From positions 1 to 64,000 of the forward strand of contig JAALGZ010000037.1 in the NCBI GenBank assembly GCA_015227615.1: a DNA stretch of 64,000 nucleotides, given 5' to 3'. The position numbers and the translations under genes were made by a program. Positions 1 through 10,466 of the stretch are shown here, piece after piece. Source of the DNA: Labyrinthula sp. Ha. Its lineage: Eukaryota > Sar > Bigyra > Labyrinthulida > Labyrinthulaceae. The notes beneath the pieces were generated by a model, which worked only from the letters and a program-made list of their open reading frames with translations, was not told the DNA's origin and made no database searches. The first letter of the stretch is position 1; each line of letters starts with the position of its first letter.

Positions 1-237
1 CTCTTCCGTTAACTTCCAATATGACATTACCACCGATTTTATATTTCTAATAACGTCCATTTCCTTTAAATCTAAACAAGCTTACATTTTCCCACAAGAG
101 CTCCGCTTGGCTCTCAACAAAGGTTCGGGTATACCTCACTCACTCAACTAACATCTATATTTATATTTCAATCACTAGAGGTCAGAACATCAGCTCTTTC
201 TCATACATTTACAAACCAAAACTAACTTATTTCAACA
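1..237 (-). repeat. 3' LTR of the young Ty3/gypsy element (cut by the window edge)
   Basis: These 237 bases match 7304-7540 with two differences. On the plus strand the repeat ends in CA at 237, as expected for a TG...CA LTR. Its outer end is outside the window. Confidence 0.95.
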
Positions 238-246
238 CTGCTTTCT

Positions 247-1224
247 TTATAAGCTCGATGCTCCATCTAAACCGATAGTACACCAACCCTCACGACAATT
301 CCATCTTCTCCCAAATAATTCCAAATATCTAGCGCCAGGATTTAGTCTTTCAAGCAGTTGATAAACCTCATCTGGCTTCCTACTTTGTTGACGAACTTTA
401 CTCATTATTACATCTCCACTTCTTGATTTAGATAAAAAGGATTTTCCCTTGACTAACAACAGCAATATCTCTTTATTATGCCGCAAGAACTGTCCGTGTG
501 AGTGCCAAAGTTTTCCGCTACTGGTCTTTTTTACCCATACCACTACTTCAACTAAACGACATCCCCAAATTTTCAAAATATCGATTCCCTCCTGCAACTT
601 CGAATTTGTCACCCACAAAGCTACAACTCCAACAGGACAGAGCTTATTAACGGGGATCTGCTTCACTTGGTCTACTTTAATCGTTGGATAAGTTATTGAC
701 AACCCCCTTGTTGGATTTGACGACACTCCATCATCCCAAGCAGGATCAAGTAAAACAACATCATATTCACCTACTACCTCCAAATCCAACTTCAACACAT
801 CTGAAACCATATATCTACTCCTTTTAGGTTGCTTCCAAACAACAAAACACTGTTCCCCCACTTTTTCCAGATCATCCACTTTATACAAATTATCCCTCAT
901 TTCACCTACTCGAACTCCATTAAAGCAATTATTATTATCCTTCAAATATCCTGAAAACAATTTTCTATATTTTCTTCTTTCTTCCTTTTTATTGAATTCA
1001 CTTTTATACAAATCCTTCCACTCTTTCAAACACTTATCTCTCAAATCATTCTCAACATTATTTATTTCAAAATCAACATTTCTACTTCTCCCCATCAATA
1101 CATCTACAGGTCTCAACTTATATTTTTTCAAAACCTTCTCTCTTACTATTATTTTACTCATTGATCTCTTTAGCACATATAAACAAATCTTCCCCAAGTT
1201 CATTTTTATTCTAGAATGTATCAA
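247..1224 (-). CDS. MT-A70 (METTL3/IME4-like) adenine N6-methyltransferase encoded by the retroelement
   Basis: This 325-residue frame is the third gene of the young Ty3/gypsy element, between pol and the 3' LTR. Residues about 150-320 read as an MT-A70 domain: a DPPW-type catalytic motif near residues 160-163 after a hydrophobic strand (YDVVLLD), then ITYP, then LWVTN, a WVKK strand, and a C-terminal KPDEVYQLLERLNPG followed by YLELFGR. The last block closely resembles what I recall of METTL3/IME4. The family transfers methyl from S-adenosylmethionine to adenine N6 in RNA, and in some protist relatives in DNA. The N-terminal 150 residues are basic and not recognised. Its job in the element is inference: marking the element's RNA or DNA, or evading a host defence. 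Position within the LTRs argues it moves with the element rather than being a host gene hit by it. Confidence 0.9.
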   Translation of the reverse strand: MIHSRIKMNLGKICLYVLKRSMSKIIVREKVLKKYKLRPVDVLMGRSRNVDFEINNVENDLRDKCLKEWKDLYKSEFNKKEERRKYRKLFSGYLKDNNNCFNGVRVGEMRDNLYKVDDLEKVGEQCFVVWKQPKRSRYMVSDVLKLDLEVVGEYDVVLLDPAWDDGVSSNPTRGLSITYPTIKVDQVKQIPVNKLCPVGVVALWVTNSKLQEGIDILKIWGCRLVEVVVWVKKTSSGKLWHSHGQFLRHNKEILLLLVKGKSFLSKSRSGDVIMSKVRQQSRKPDEVYQLLERLNPGARYLELFGRRWNCREGWCTIGLDGASSL

Positions 1225-1254
1225 TTTAATCTCCTTCCAAACATACCCTATTAT

Positions 1255-4200
1255 CTATAATCTTTTCCCGCTTACACCATATACATTACTTAACTTTACC
1301 AACTCTTCCCCCTCAACTTGCAATTCAGATGAAGATATCATATTTATTCCTATGCAACTAATTCCCGCTCCACTGTCAAGCAACACCTTATACCACTTAT
1401 TCCCCATTTTTGATTTAAAACTGTCTTTTGGCCAAGTTACTTCTACTGCATTATCTTCAATATGATTCACCGATTCTCTAAACTCCTTCTCTATCTTGAA
1501 GTTCTTTATAAAGTTTATCATCTTTTTTATATCATGAAGATTAAGACGTGGATTGTTTACATCTGCTACATTTAAAACTGGAATTTCAATAGAATTTCTA
1601 TCACCTTGCACCTCAAACTTTCTCTTATAAAATTCCCTTTCTTTACTCAATTCAGACGTTGATCTCTCCTTCCCAGTTCGCACAATAACTCCATTACGTC
1701 TATAAACATTCTTCAAACTATCATTATATTCTTTGATCTTATCAAACTTTACTTTCAACATTCTATATACCCCGATCGACTGACTACCCAATGATGCTTG
1801 CAATAGAGTCACCGTTTGAGACTTCGTTTTCCCAGGAAGGCAACCTAGTGAACAAATTTCTTTCCAATTTCCTATTCCAAATTTCAAACTCAATTTTTCA
1901 AATACTATCTTCTCTGCCAACGACCAACCTTTAGATCTACTTAAACCTTCTGGCACCCCTTCTGACATCGATCTTATTCTACTTGGATATTTAATTATTT
2001 TTATTCTCTCTTTCAACCAGATATTTTTAGGTACAGTGCTTACACTTTCTGCAATCATATTTACCTCTTTGATACCTTTATTTCTTTCCCATTCTCTGAT
2101 CAATTTATGAGCATTTTCAAAATCTATGGTATCATCCTTATTTTTCCTTACAAACTCTTTTACTAATTGAGGTACATCCTCGTAAAGTCTACGCATGCAT
2201 TGCCAATTTGAATCACTTTTTGGAAATCCTTGCCACCAAATCAACACCTCAAATCCATCTATTGTACTTCTCAAATCTAATAACTTTTTTAAATAATAAG
2301 GTCCCTGGTTATAATAAAAACTATGTTTTATCTCTGAGGTTATCTTAAAGTCTTCAGATTTTGACTGATATAGAACCATCCGTTGTGAATGTACTACTTG
2401 TTCCTTGCCCCCAATAGAATTTACTTTATAACAATGTTCACCTTCAACTGCTACTACTATATATGGTCCAATCCATCTCAAACTTATTTTATCATTTAAC
2501 CACGGTGTACCTACTCTAGATATCAATACAAAATCTCCAGCCGCAAAATTTACACTTGATGTTCTGAATTTAGCATTGATATATTTTCTCGACCTGTCTC
2601 TGCTTTCTTTAATAATAGGCTCTACTATATTTCTCCTATTCAAAATTATTTGCATCAACTTTTCTACGGCTGACTTAAACTTCCTAGGATCCTTACATTC
2701 TCTAAGTTTCCCTTGAGTTACTAGTGGCAGGATACTTATCTCATCAATTTCTACTATTTTATTCAACCCTCTTGCAGTAGATAAATATGTGGTCAGCTCA
2801 TTTGGAGAATACCCATGACGTGAACGGCCGTTATTTATAACATCCATCACTTGGGGTAATAACTCACTCCACTTTTCTTTCTCAATCATGTAGCAACTAC
2901 ACAGCTGGCGAAGAACTCGGAGAACGAACCTATTCATTACTTCGATTGATCCGTTACTCCAAGGGCTGTATACTATTGAAAATTTATGCTCAGCTGGAAA
3001 TCGTGACTCAAAGGTTTTTAACACTTCGTTGTTAAAATGAGAACCATTGTCCGATACCAAAGTGAATGTGGGTGGCAATCCTATTAATCCCCTCCACATT
3101 ACCAATGCCCTTACAACTACTGCTGCACATGGACTGGAATCTTCTATTAACAACACTTTCCTCGACACATCTTCCAATATAACCAAGATGTATGATTCTT
3201 TTACTTTCAAAAAATCTAGATGTAGCACCACCTCTCCTTTAATAGGGTGATATATTTCCCCCAATGGTCTACGAATCATTTTTATATCTTTATCACAATG
3301 CAAACACCATTTCTTCAAATTTTGTGCTAAAATTTTTTGTTTATTTCTAGGTATATTGACGAAAAAGAAGGGTTCTAAAATACGCATAACTTCATCCACG
3401 CTGCCATGTCCTGAAGCATTATGAGCCGTAACAATGAAGCGTTCAATAAGCTCTCCAGGTATAATTATTTTCCCTTGCTTATTGATCCAGGCTCCTGGCT
3501 CGTTTTGGGACGCATCTAAATCCTTCAGATTTAATTCACAAGCCTCTTGGACCTTCACTATTTCTGGAATAGTAAGAATCTTCATTTCCTGCTTTCTTTT
3601 AGGGAAATGAACAGCAACTCTATTTTCCACAAACTTTACTACCTCTGGATCAAACCTCCAACTAGTGCTCTTATTCACTTCTACTTCCAACAACTCTTCA
3701 TTTTCAGGCCCATCAATCATATTAGCAATCTCCATCTTTTCAACATCAACATCTCCACTATTCGCAAAGAATGTTATTCCTTTCCATCGAATTCTCCAAC
3801 CCATATCCCCATTGCTATCTACGAGTTTTGTCTTCAAGTCCAAAGTATCCTCCGACTCCACATATCCCCACCTCGTCAACAGATCCGCCAGAACATTAGT
3901 TTCCCCTGGAAGATGATGAAGTACCGTGACGAATTCTTGGATGGTGAGTATCCATCTTTGAACCCGCCCAAACGCAGCAGCTTTCATGTCCTTTTTTGGT
4001 GTCATCAGGTATATCAAGTTTTTGTGATCTGTATAGAGTTCAATGGGTGTTTGATGGCCATACAAGATGAATCTATACCTTTTCATTAACTTAATGATAG
4101 GATAGATTTCCTTATCCGTCATGCTCCAATGGATACTACTTCCCACAAACTCTCCACTTCCAAAATAAATAGGTAACCATCCGTCGTTGTCCCACAGTCC

Positions 4201-5070
4201 AAGTACTCCTGACCAGAACTGGAAACTAGCATCCGTGAATATAGCCACCCTCTTATCAAGCTGGTACAACTTCAAACTATTGGCCGCACTAGAAGATATG
4301 GACTTCAAAAATTTGCGAACCTCATCCTGATCCTCCTCACTCCACCACTCTTCCACTGATGCAGCTCTTCGTTGATGCTTATTTAGCTTCTTTTTATATT
4401 TTACTTTTAGGTCCCGTTCAAGCTCCTTCATTCTCTTACCAAGGTAGTGACGTTTTCTTGCTAAATCTGGCACGCTGGAAGCTAGCCATGTGCTCACATA
4501 GACCAAATCTTCCAACTGACCCATCTTCCTCACCTCCCCCATATCTTCCAACTTCAAAAAATATTTCTCATCATATCTCCATCTCCCGTTCTCCAAGATT
4601 CTCCCACACCATCCCACTTTACTCTTAATCAAGTCGCATTTATCCAGGTTCAGACGAAAATTCACCTTGATACACTGGCTTAAAAACTGGGAAAGAATAT
4701 CCTTGTATTCTTTCCAGGATGGAGCATAGACCAGTGAGTCATCGATCCACTGCAGGACCCCGTTACCGAACAAGCTATCCCTATTCAGACCTCCCAGGAC
4801 TTCGTTGATCAACCTCTCCTGATATATCTGGGGGGTATTTATATAACCCTGGGGAGCCATCAACATTGTATAACAACCCCACGGAGTCACCATCCCCAAA
4901 TACTTCTGGGCTCCATCCTCCACTCTCAAATAATCAAATCCACTAAATCCATCAAAACTCCCGAAATATTTCTCAGTGCCCTTGAACCAAGCTAACTGGG
5001 TCTCGAGGTCTGGCAATCCTGCTCCAGTGGGTTTAACAGATCTGTTACACCTGCGGAGGTCGACTACCAT
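1255..5070 (-). CDS. pol: Ty3/gypsy pol: RT, RNase H, integrase, chromodomain-like, SANT-like, retropepsin motif
   Basis: A 1271-residue pol frame. Visible in order: reverse transcriptase with the IDD catalytic box at residues 109-111; RNase H with FTDAS near 278-282 and YTDHKN near 346-351; integrase with the zinc-binding H550, H555, C589, C592 and the catalytic set LHLDF near 616-620, SDNGSHF, and WSNGSIE. After integrase comes a chromodomain-like block at about 930-975 (FEVLIWWQGFPKSDSNW), a SANT/Myb-like block at about 1048-1100 (WSLAEK ... GNWKEI ... LPGKT), and a retropepsin active-site motif, LLDSGAG, near 1230-1236. Chromodomains after integrase are known in chromoviruses and steer insertion to chromatin. 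The SANT-like block and the late position of the protease motif are unusual. Treated as a recent fossil copy of a virus-like element. Confidence 0.93.
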   Translation of the reverse strand: MVVDLRRCNRSVKPTGAGLPDLETQLAWFKGTEKYFGSFDGFSGFDYLRVEDGAQKYLGMVTPWGCYTMLMAPQGYINTPQIYQERLINEVLGGLNRDSLFGNGVLQWIDDSLVYAPSWKEYKDILSQFLSQCIKVNFRLNLDKCDLIKSKVGWCGRILENGRWRYDEKYFLKLEDMGEVRKMGQLEDLVYVSTWLASSVPDLARKRHYLGKRMKELERDLKVKYKKKLNKHQRRAASVEEWWSEEDQDEVRKFLKSISSSAANSLKLYQLDKRVAIFTDASFQFWSGVLGLWDNDGWLPIYFGSGEFVGSSIHWSMTDKEIYPIIKLMKRYRFILYGHQTPIELYTDHKNLIYLMTPKKDMKAAAFGRVQRWILTIQEFVTVLHHLPGETNVLADLLTRWGYVESEDTLDLKTKLVDSNGDMGWRIRWKGITFFANSGDVDVEKMEIANMIDGPENEELLEVEVNKSTSWRFDPEVVKFVENRVAVHFPKRKQEMKILTIPEIVKVQEACELNLKDLDASQNEPGAWINKQGKIIIPGELIERFIVTAHNASGHGSVDEVMRILEPFFFVNIPRNKQKILAQNLKKWCLHCDKDIKMIRRPLGEIYHPIKGEVVLHLDFLKVKESYILVILEDVSRKVLLIEDSSPCAAVVVRALVMWRGLIGLPPTFTLVSDNGSHFNNEVLKTFESRFPAEHKFSIVYSPWSNGSIEVMNRFVLRVLRQLCSCYMIEKEKWSELLPQVMDVINNGRSRHGYSPNELTTYLSTARGLNKIVEIDEISILPLVTQGKLRECKDPRKFKSAVEKLMQIILNRRNIVEPIIKESRDRSRKYINAKFRTSSVNFAAGDFVLISRVGTPWLNDKISLRWIGPYIVVAVEGEHCYKVNSIGGKEQVVHSQRMVLYQSKSEDFKITSEIKHSFYYNQGPYYLKKLLDLRSTIDGFEVLIWWQGFPKSDSNWQCMRRLYEDVPQLVKEFVRKNKDDTIDFENAHKLIREWERNKGIKEVNMIAESVSTVPKNIWLKERIKIIKYPSRIRSMSEGVPEGLSRSKGWSLAEKIVFEKLSLKFGIGNWKEICSLGCLPGKTKSQTVTLLQASLGSQSIGVYRMLKVKFDKIKEYNDSLKNVYRRNGVIVRTGKERSTSELSKEREFYKRKFEVQGDRNSIEIPVLNVADVNNPRLNLHDIKKMINFIKNFKIEKEFRESVNHIEDNAVEVTWPKDSFKSKMGNKWYKVLLDSGAGISCIGINMISSSELQVEGEELVKLSNVYGVSGKRL

Positions 5071-6752
5071 TCTATATTCATCATTTTTCCTGGTTTTGGC
5101 ACCATAATTACAGGCGAAGAAAAGAAAGGATTTGGCTCCCTCCTAATCATCCCCATGTCTTCTAATTCTCTTAATATTTTCTTTAGGGCCTCCATGCTGA
5201 CTTTGGACATTGGGTAAGGTTTGCTTACATACTCCGCGACCCCTTCACGTAGCTCAATTTTCATAGGGGTAAGATTATTGAAGTCACATTTAGAGATTTT
5301 TGACCCAAAAGCTTCAAGATGATCTAATAAAATGGATTCCAGCTCTTGTGCTTGATCAGAGGTTATGGTTCCTTCTTTCATTCCTACTAAAACTTTTTCT
5401 TTAACTTTATTTCTTAGGTATGCCTGCACTTTATTATCAGTTACATGTGGCTTCCCTATATCTCCTCCAACTTCAAATTCATCCTCAACTAATATCTCCC
5501 CTAAATCCACTGGATCCAGAGATCCTACCATAAAATCCTCTGATTCATCCCCATAACTTTCTTCAACATCTAATACTTCGACTGCCCCTACATATACCGA
5601 CTCCTCATCCTCCGAACTGCTTTCTTCTGCCTCAAACTTCTCACTACTCTCTGCTTCTTTTTCAATTTCATTGACCGTCCTCTCCTTCTTAGCATCTCGC
5701 TGTTTAATCAACTTACAATCGTCAAACCGATGGTTACTGGTGTAGCAGAAGAGGCACAAGTTATGATCCATGCCGTACTGCCTCCTTTTTTCCTTAGACC
5801 ATGTCCTTGGTAGGAAGTGTTTTACAGATCCATCCTCTAGTGTCGTCCTTCTTACCCCTTCTGAGGGGTTTGACTCCCCTCGAGGGTTTCTTGGACGCTG
5901 CTTTGGAGTTGGATCAGGCTTCACATTTATTTTATTCTTATTCTTTAGGGGTTCATTAGTTAAGAGTTTCAAAGCTGGACTCTGAAGATCCCACTCCGAT
6001 ATGATCATGGCTGCCTTGTTCAAACCTCTTCTCAATTTTCCCACTGTCTTCCACTTCTTTATCGATTGAGTCTCTTTTGCACTTCCTGACCCGAACTCTA
6101 AAGGTAATTTTTTGATCACCTTCAAACAGAACTCCCTCTCCATCGACTTGGTCTCCCGCTTGATCCCTCTTGCCATATCTGTAACTTGTTTTAAAAAATG
6201 AGTCATGGACTTCATAGGTGTGCCCTCATTAGACCACATCAAGTTCTCTACCTTTCTCATTAGTATTTTTTCTTTTCCTTTATTTTGTAGCCGATTGATG
6301 TTATTGAGGTACTTCATTACAGACCTCCTTCTCATCACACTTACTCCCTCATCTTGCAACATCACCTGCACCTGATTGCTCAAACTTAAAGAAATATCAG
6401 CATTAGGCAGCTTCAACCTCCCTCTGACCACATTGGTCTCATACACCTGAAATTCTTCCAAAAACGATGCCACTTTACTAGGCTCCAGGGATCTCAATAT
6501 TGGCTTTCCCTTGTACTTCTCCTCTCTCGCCCTCTTTCTCTCACTCTCTCTCAAACCTCTGTTATCTTCAACATCATCCTCTGACTCAGCCGAACTCAAC
6601 GAAGAGGCCGAAAGATCACTACTCTCAGAATTTGAGTCCTCTACCTCCAACACATTTCTCCTCTTATCTTTGACCTTGAAAAAATCCTTCCTAACTTTTT
6701 TATTGCTTCCTGTTGATATATTTTCTTTTACTTGCTGAAGTAAAGTGCTCAT
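5064..6752 (-). CDS. gag: Ty3/gypsy gag-type frame with CCHC zinc knuckle
   Basis: This 562-residue frame lies upstream of pol in element sense. It is highly charged, with an acidic, serine-rich N-terminal part, a central helical region likely to be the capsid-like part, and a CCHC nucleocapsid knuckle (C-x2-C-x4-H-x4-C, within CLFCYTSNHRFDDC). It is followed by a second acidic, serine-rich stretch. The order charged region, helical region, knuckle is typical of Ty3/gypsy Gag. Downstream sequence leads into pol. Another short charged frame at 6879-7061 and the 5' leader fill the gap to the 5' LTR. Confidence 0.85.
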   Translation of the reverse strand: MSTLLQQVKENISTGSNKKVRKDFFKVKDKRRNVLEVEDSNSESSDLSASSLSSAESEDDVEDNRGLRESERKRAREEKYKGKPILRSLEPSKVASFLEEFQVYETNVVRGRLKLPNADISLSLSNQVQVMLQDEGVSVMRRRSVMKYLNNINRLQNKGKEKILMRKVENLMWSNEGTPMKSMTHFLKQVTDMARGIKRETKSMEREFCLKVIKKLPLEFGSGSAKETQSIKKWKTVGKLRRGLNKAAMIISEWDLQSPALKLLTNEPLKNKNKINVKPDPTPKQRPRNPRGESNPSEGVRRTTLEDGSVKHFLPRTWSKEKRRQYGMDHNLCLFCYTSNHRFDDCKLIKQRDAKKERTVNEIEKEAESSEKFEAEESSSEDEESVYVGAVEVLDVEESYGDESEDFMVGSLDPVDLGEILVEDEFEVGGDIGKPHVTDNKVQAYLRNKVKEKVLVGMKEGTITSDQAQELESILLDHLEAFGSKISKCDFNNLTPMKIELREGVAEYVSKPYPMSKVSMEALKKILRELEDMGMIRREPNPFFSSPVIMVPKPGKMMNIEW

Positions 6753-7271
6753 TTGAAGTTGCAGAGTTTAATAATTTTGCTGAAGCTGCTCCCAACTTTC
6801 GCGGGTTACTACTACATGATCCGGGGTTGTAATATTTTCTCCTGGATCAGAAATACTTCTGTACACTTCACTAGTGTCTCACAGATCTCCTTGACTGTTA
6901 TTTTCCTCAACCACAACCTGATTCAACTCCTGAGGAGTTTCTGTATCTCGGGTGATTATGTTCCTGGAACTGATTTCTGCAACCACCCTTCCTCCTGATT
7001 TTCCACCACTCTCCGATCTTAAAACCGGAGGTTCACTTCTATTTTTATTCACTTTTTTCATAACTATTATAATTCGTACTATTTATACGAATATTGGATC
7101 CAATATTGAGTACGTCTAGTTCTCAATTTACACTTCTAATTTTTATTTCTTCCTTTTCTTCTTGATTTCTTAAACTATGATAAAACTTCTTCTATATTCT
7201 ACTTAAGGCTTAAAAACTTATTAAAAACTATATTCAGCAAATTACAGTTCGTGTTCGATCATAGCTAAAAC

Positions 7272-7540
7272 TGTATTTCACCAAACCACGTCATCACATT
7301 TTTCTCTTCCGTTAACTTCCAATATGACATTACCACCGATTTTATATTTCTAATAACGTCCATTTCCTTTAAATCTAAACAAGCTTACATTTTCCCACAA
7401 GAGCTCCGCTTGGCTCTCAACAAAGGTTCGGATATACCTCACCCACTCAACTAACATCTATATTTATATTTCAATCACTAGAGGTCAGAACATCAGCTCT
7501 TTCTCATACATTTACAAACCAAAACTAACTTATTTCAACA
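7272..7540 (-). repeat. 5' LTR of the young Ty3/gypsy element
   Basis: Positions 7304-7540 are directly matched by 1-237. The inner boundary cannot be fixed by comparison because the other copy is cut by the window edge. A TG at 7272 is the most plausible start, giving an LTR of about 269 bp. No convincing tRNA primer-binding site was recognised beside it. Confidence 0.85.
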
Positions 7541-9052
7541 CTAGATCAAAATTCCCCTGTTCTCTCAACTGACGAGATTTACTTAGGCTCTAGCAGAGTG
7601 TTTCCTGAGGCACTACATGGATTGAAGTTTATAGAAACAGCAGTTTACCTCATTTTTGGGTTTTCTTAAAAATGATTTAGAAGGTCTTCAAAGACAGAAA
7701 TCAAGGTTAGAGGTCTTGCTTTCCAGTTTATGGTTATTGCTGAGTACAAAAGCTTGGAGGGTTATAGTAAAGCAGAGGGATTTCAAATTTTTAGATGCGT
7801 AAATTTTTAGATGTGTAGATTTTCTACATTTTAATTCTCTCAGGGGATTTCAGCTTAATTATATTTAAACAGAGCAAAAAAAAACATCACAAATAGATAA
7901 ATAAATTTGATTTAGTTAATATTTAGGATGTGAGAAGAATCAAATCATCAATAGAGCTGTTTCTCATGATGTTAACCTTGAACGTATGTTTTCTTGGAGA
8001 TCTATGAAATTAGTATAAAAAACCCTTAGAATTACCCCTTATTAGAATTTAATGCATTTAGTATTATAAAATACAAGAAAGTATACATGCTTTTTAATAT
8101 GATACACCTAGTGGATTAAAATATTTGACTAGAGGGAGATTTTTCGACAAAGAACTAAAAATATTGTATGCATTATTTTCAGTAATGATGCTTTTTTCTT
8201 ATACTTTATACTGTTTTAATTGTTTCGATTTTGTGAAATCATTTATTTGGTTGACTTTGTAATATTCTTTAGCAATTTTCAGATTATAGATACAGTATTA
8301 TAGGTTTTATGGCCATTATACTACCTCCTTGAAAAGCTGACAATTAAGTTTTCACCACCCCGTAGTAACAGCAATGATTAAACAATATTGTTTGCTAGAA
8401 CGAATAACCTGAATATTAAAGCCACAACTTAAAGTTTAGAGATGTTTTGTATTCTTTTTTGTCATGGTTTTTGGGTCTACATAGAATGAATGAGCTATGC
8501 TTTGATTGTAGTTGATATTCTATATAAAATTAGTTAATTAAAATCATATACTGTGATATATTCTAGAAAGATATTCAAAAAAAGCTCTCAGAAATTACAC
8601 TTAGTTTCTTATTGCTCAGAATATTGACTCAGAGCTATGTTTCTCAATTCTAGGATATTTAACCCAAAATAAAGATTAACCTGAAAAACAGAAGCTGAGA
8701 GCAGCTTAGAATGCTTGAACTTGAAAAATCTACAACTTAGCTGCAAAATACGTTTCTTGTATTCATCTCAGATATTCTAATCCGGTTGTAAATATAATTT
8801 GGGAATATTCGACGAAAACAAATTATCACTTGAAATTTACAATAATGAAGATTTGTTTGGCCAAGAAACATAAAGGAATTACAGTGCTTACCGTTATAGC
8901 CGTTATTTATTTGATCTAATAAGGGTTTCCTCTCGGAAATATAGTACGCGTAACTTGACAAGGCATAATACGGATAATTACCATTTGCCACGATAACCAA
9001 TCCTATTTAGAATGTTTTTTCAGACTGGAAAATGTGAAAGAAAAGTTAGAGG
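7541..9052. other. Intergenic DNA, no recognisable gene
   Basis: AT-rich sequence between the LTR element and a small inverted-repeat element. Open frames here, including one at 8737-9000 on the minus strand, are short and show no motif or splice-supported extension. Confidence 0.6.
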
Positions 9053-9178
9053 TAGATGTGTTTAACAAGAGAATCTTAATGAGTATTTGTTGAGAAGAAC
9101 TCTCTCGTTATCTTGTGTCACAAATATTTTGGTAAAAACTTTCTCGAGAAGCTTTTGTTACCTCGATAAACACACCTA
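9053..9178. mobile_element. Small TIR element (MITE), relative of the hAT-type element at 49.0-49.7 kb
   Basis: About 126 bp bounded by inverted repeats: TAGATGTGTTTAACAAGAGA at the left and, read on the minus strand from the right end, TAGGTGTGTTTATCGAGG. The interior contains AACTCTCTCGTTATCTTG, a CACAAATATTTTGG block and a TTCTCGAGAAG palindrome, all shared with 49041-49695. The left flank GTTAGAGG resembles the target duplication of the larger copy (GTTAGAAG), but the right flank does not match it, so no duplication is preserved. Too small to code for a transposase. Confidence 0.7.
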
Positions 9179-10466
9179 GTCTGTATACTGTTGGTAAGAA
9201 TGTCTAATTATATCATGTCTTTCCATGAAATACTTAAAGCGTCAAAGAGGGTGAAACAAGTATAAAATTGAATGTCTCCAGAGGTCTTTTTGTTTAGAAA
9301 TAGATTGTCTAGCTATAATACAAAGGTAAGTTCAATATTTTTTAAAAGATACTCAAAATAAGCTACATAACATATTTACCTAATCTAATATTACTTTCTG
9401 TTTAATATACAATAAGAAATACAAATGTCTTAATTAATCAGAATTGAGGAGAAATATTTTATAACATGAAAATTGTTTTTGCAATAGGTCTCATTTTAGT
9501 TATATCTAAATACAATTCAATTTAGGAATCAATACAAAATAGAATTCAAGATATTTTAAAGACAAGAATGGTTCTTTGTCTTAAAAAATGAATATGTGTT
9601 GATTAGAGATATGGGAATGATATTTTTCTCGATATAGAATATATAGAGAAGTATAGTTTTGATGACTGAGTTCAAATTATTCTGTTATTCAGTTCTTAGA
9701 TGGAATCAGTTTCAGATCTGAGATTAATATCCAAAGCTTTCTACGTTAGAAAAAGTAAAAAGTACCTATTTATCATCTTTGCCTTTTGTAGGTTTTAAAG
9801 AGAATAATTTGGGCATGTCAAATATTCGAGATTATGACAATAAGAGCTTAGGGTCTTTCAGTGAAGTTTTGCCTCCAGATAAATACAATTTGGTTAAGAA
9901 AAAAAGGACTCTCTCTAAATGTTATCTGCATCATATCTGTACTGCTTGAGCAAATAGTTTCAGACAAAGAGATAACATAACTATTACCTGTGCATTGATT
10001 TCATTAGCATCTTCAAATTAAACTAAACATTCCCCAGGAAATATTGAATCAGTTGATTTGGGAAAACCTAGGATTTAAAGCCAAAGAGAAGATCTACGAG
10101 GCAATAAAGGATAGTTATCCAAATGAGAACTCTCAAAATTAGATTATTGAGGTTTTCCGTCTCGAGTAAAACAAACCAGACGTGCGCAATCAGAATTATC
10201 ACAGACACGAAGTTATACAACGTGGTGTAGAATATCTTACTAGACGTAAAACCTTGCTTGTAGCTTCAAGAACACTCTTAAACTTGAATACACACTTTTT
10301 ATCACAAAATATTTAACACTTAATACCATCAATCAACGGTTAGGGACATATATTTTGTACTTCTATAGTCCCCGGTTTTTGGTACTTGCTTACGTGGCAC
10401 GGTAAAACTATATCGTTGGGTTTCAGTAAAAAACAACTGAATACGCGGTACTAAAGCCGACTTAAT
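9179..10466. other. Intergenic DNA upstream of the 99-residue protein gene
   Basis: No gene or RNA recognised. The last few hundred bases are presumably the promoter of the gene starting at 10467, but no specific element was identified. Confidence 0.5.

Larger units (their letters stand above)
1..7540 (-). mobile_element. Young Ty3/gypsy-type LTR retrotransposon carrying an MT-A70 methyltransferase frame
   Basis: Seen: direct repeats at both ends (1-237 and about 7272-7540) flank three long minus-strand frames. In element sense these are a gag-type frame with a CCHC zinc knuckle, a pol frame with reverse transcriptase, RNase H and integrase, and a third frame with an MT-A70 methyltransferase domain. 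The order RT-RNase H-integrase plus a chromodomain-like segment places it in Ty3/gypsy (Metaviridae). The purine-rich run next to the left LTR (238-248 read on the minus strand) fits a polypurine tract. The outer end of the 3' LTR lies beyond the window, so target-site duplication cannot be tested. The two LTR copies differ at only 2 of 237 compared bases, so the insertion is recent. It looks nearly whole, with at most a few breaks. The extra methyltransferase frame is not part of the standard Ty3/gypsy gene set. Confidence 0.95.

Noticed and set aside
3547-4089. Open frames antisense to pol on the plus strand (also 449-691, 992-1465, 4359-4628, 5365-5985, 6511-6998).
   Set aside because: They mirror the coding bias of the real minus-strand gag, pol and methyltransferase frames and carry no motifs.
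7200-7275. A TTCGATC piece near 7255, next to the 5' LTR, considered as a tRNA T-arm or primer-binding site.
   Set aside because: No complementary stem and no clear CCA-end match to the LTR boundary; not enough to name a tRNA or primer.
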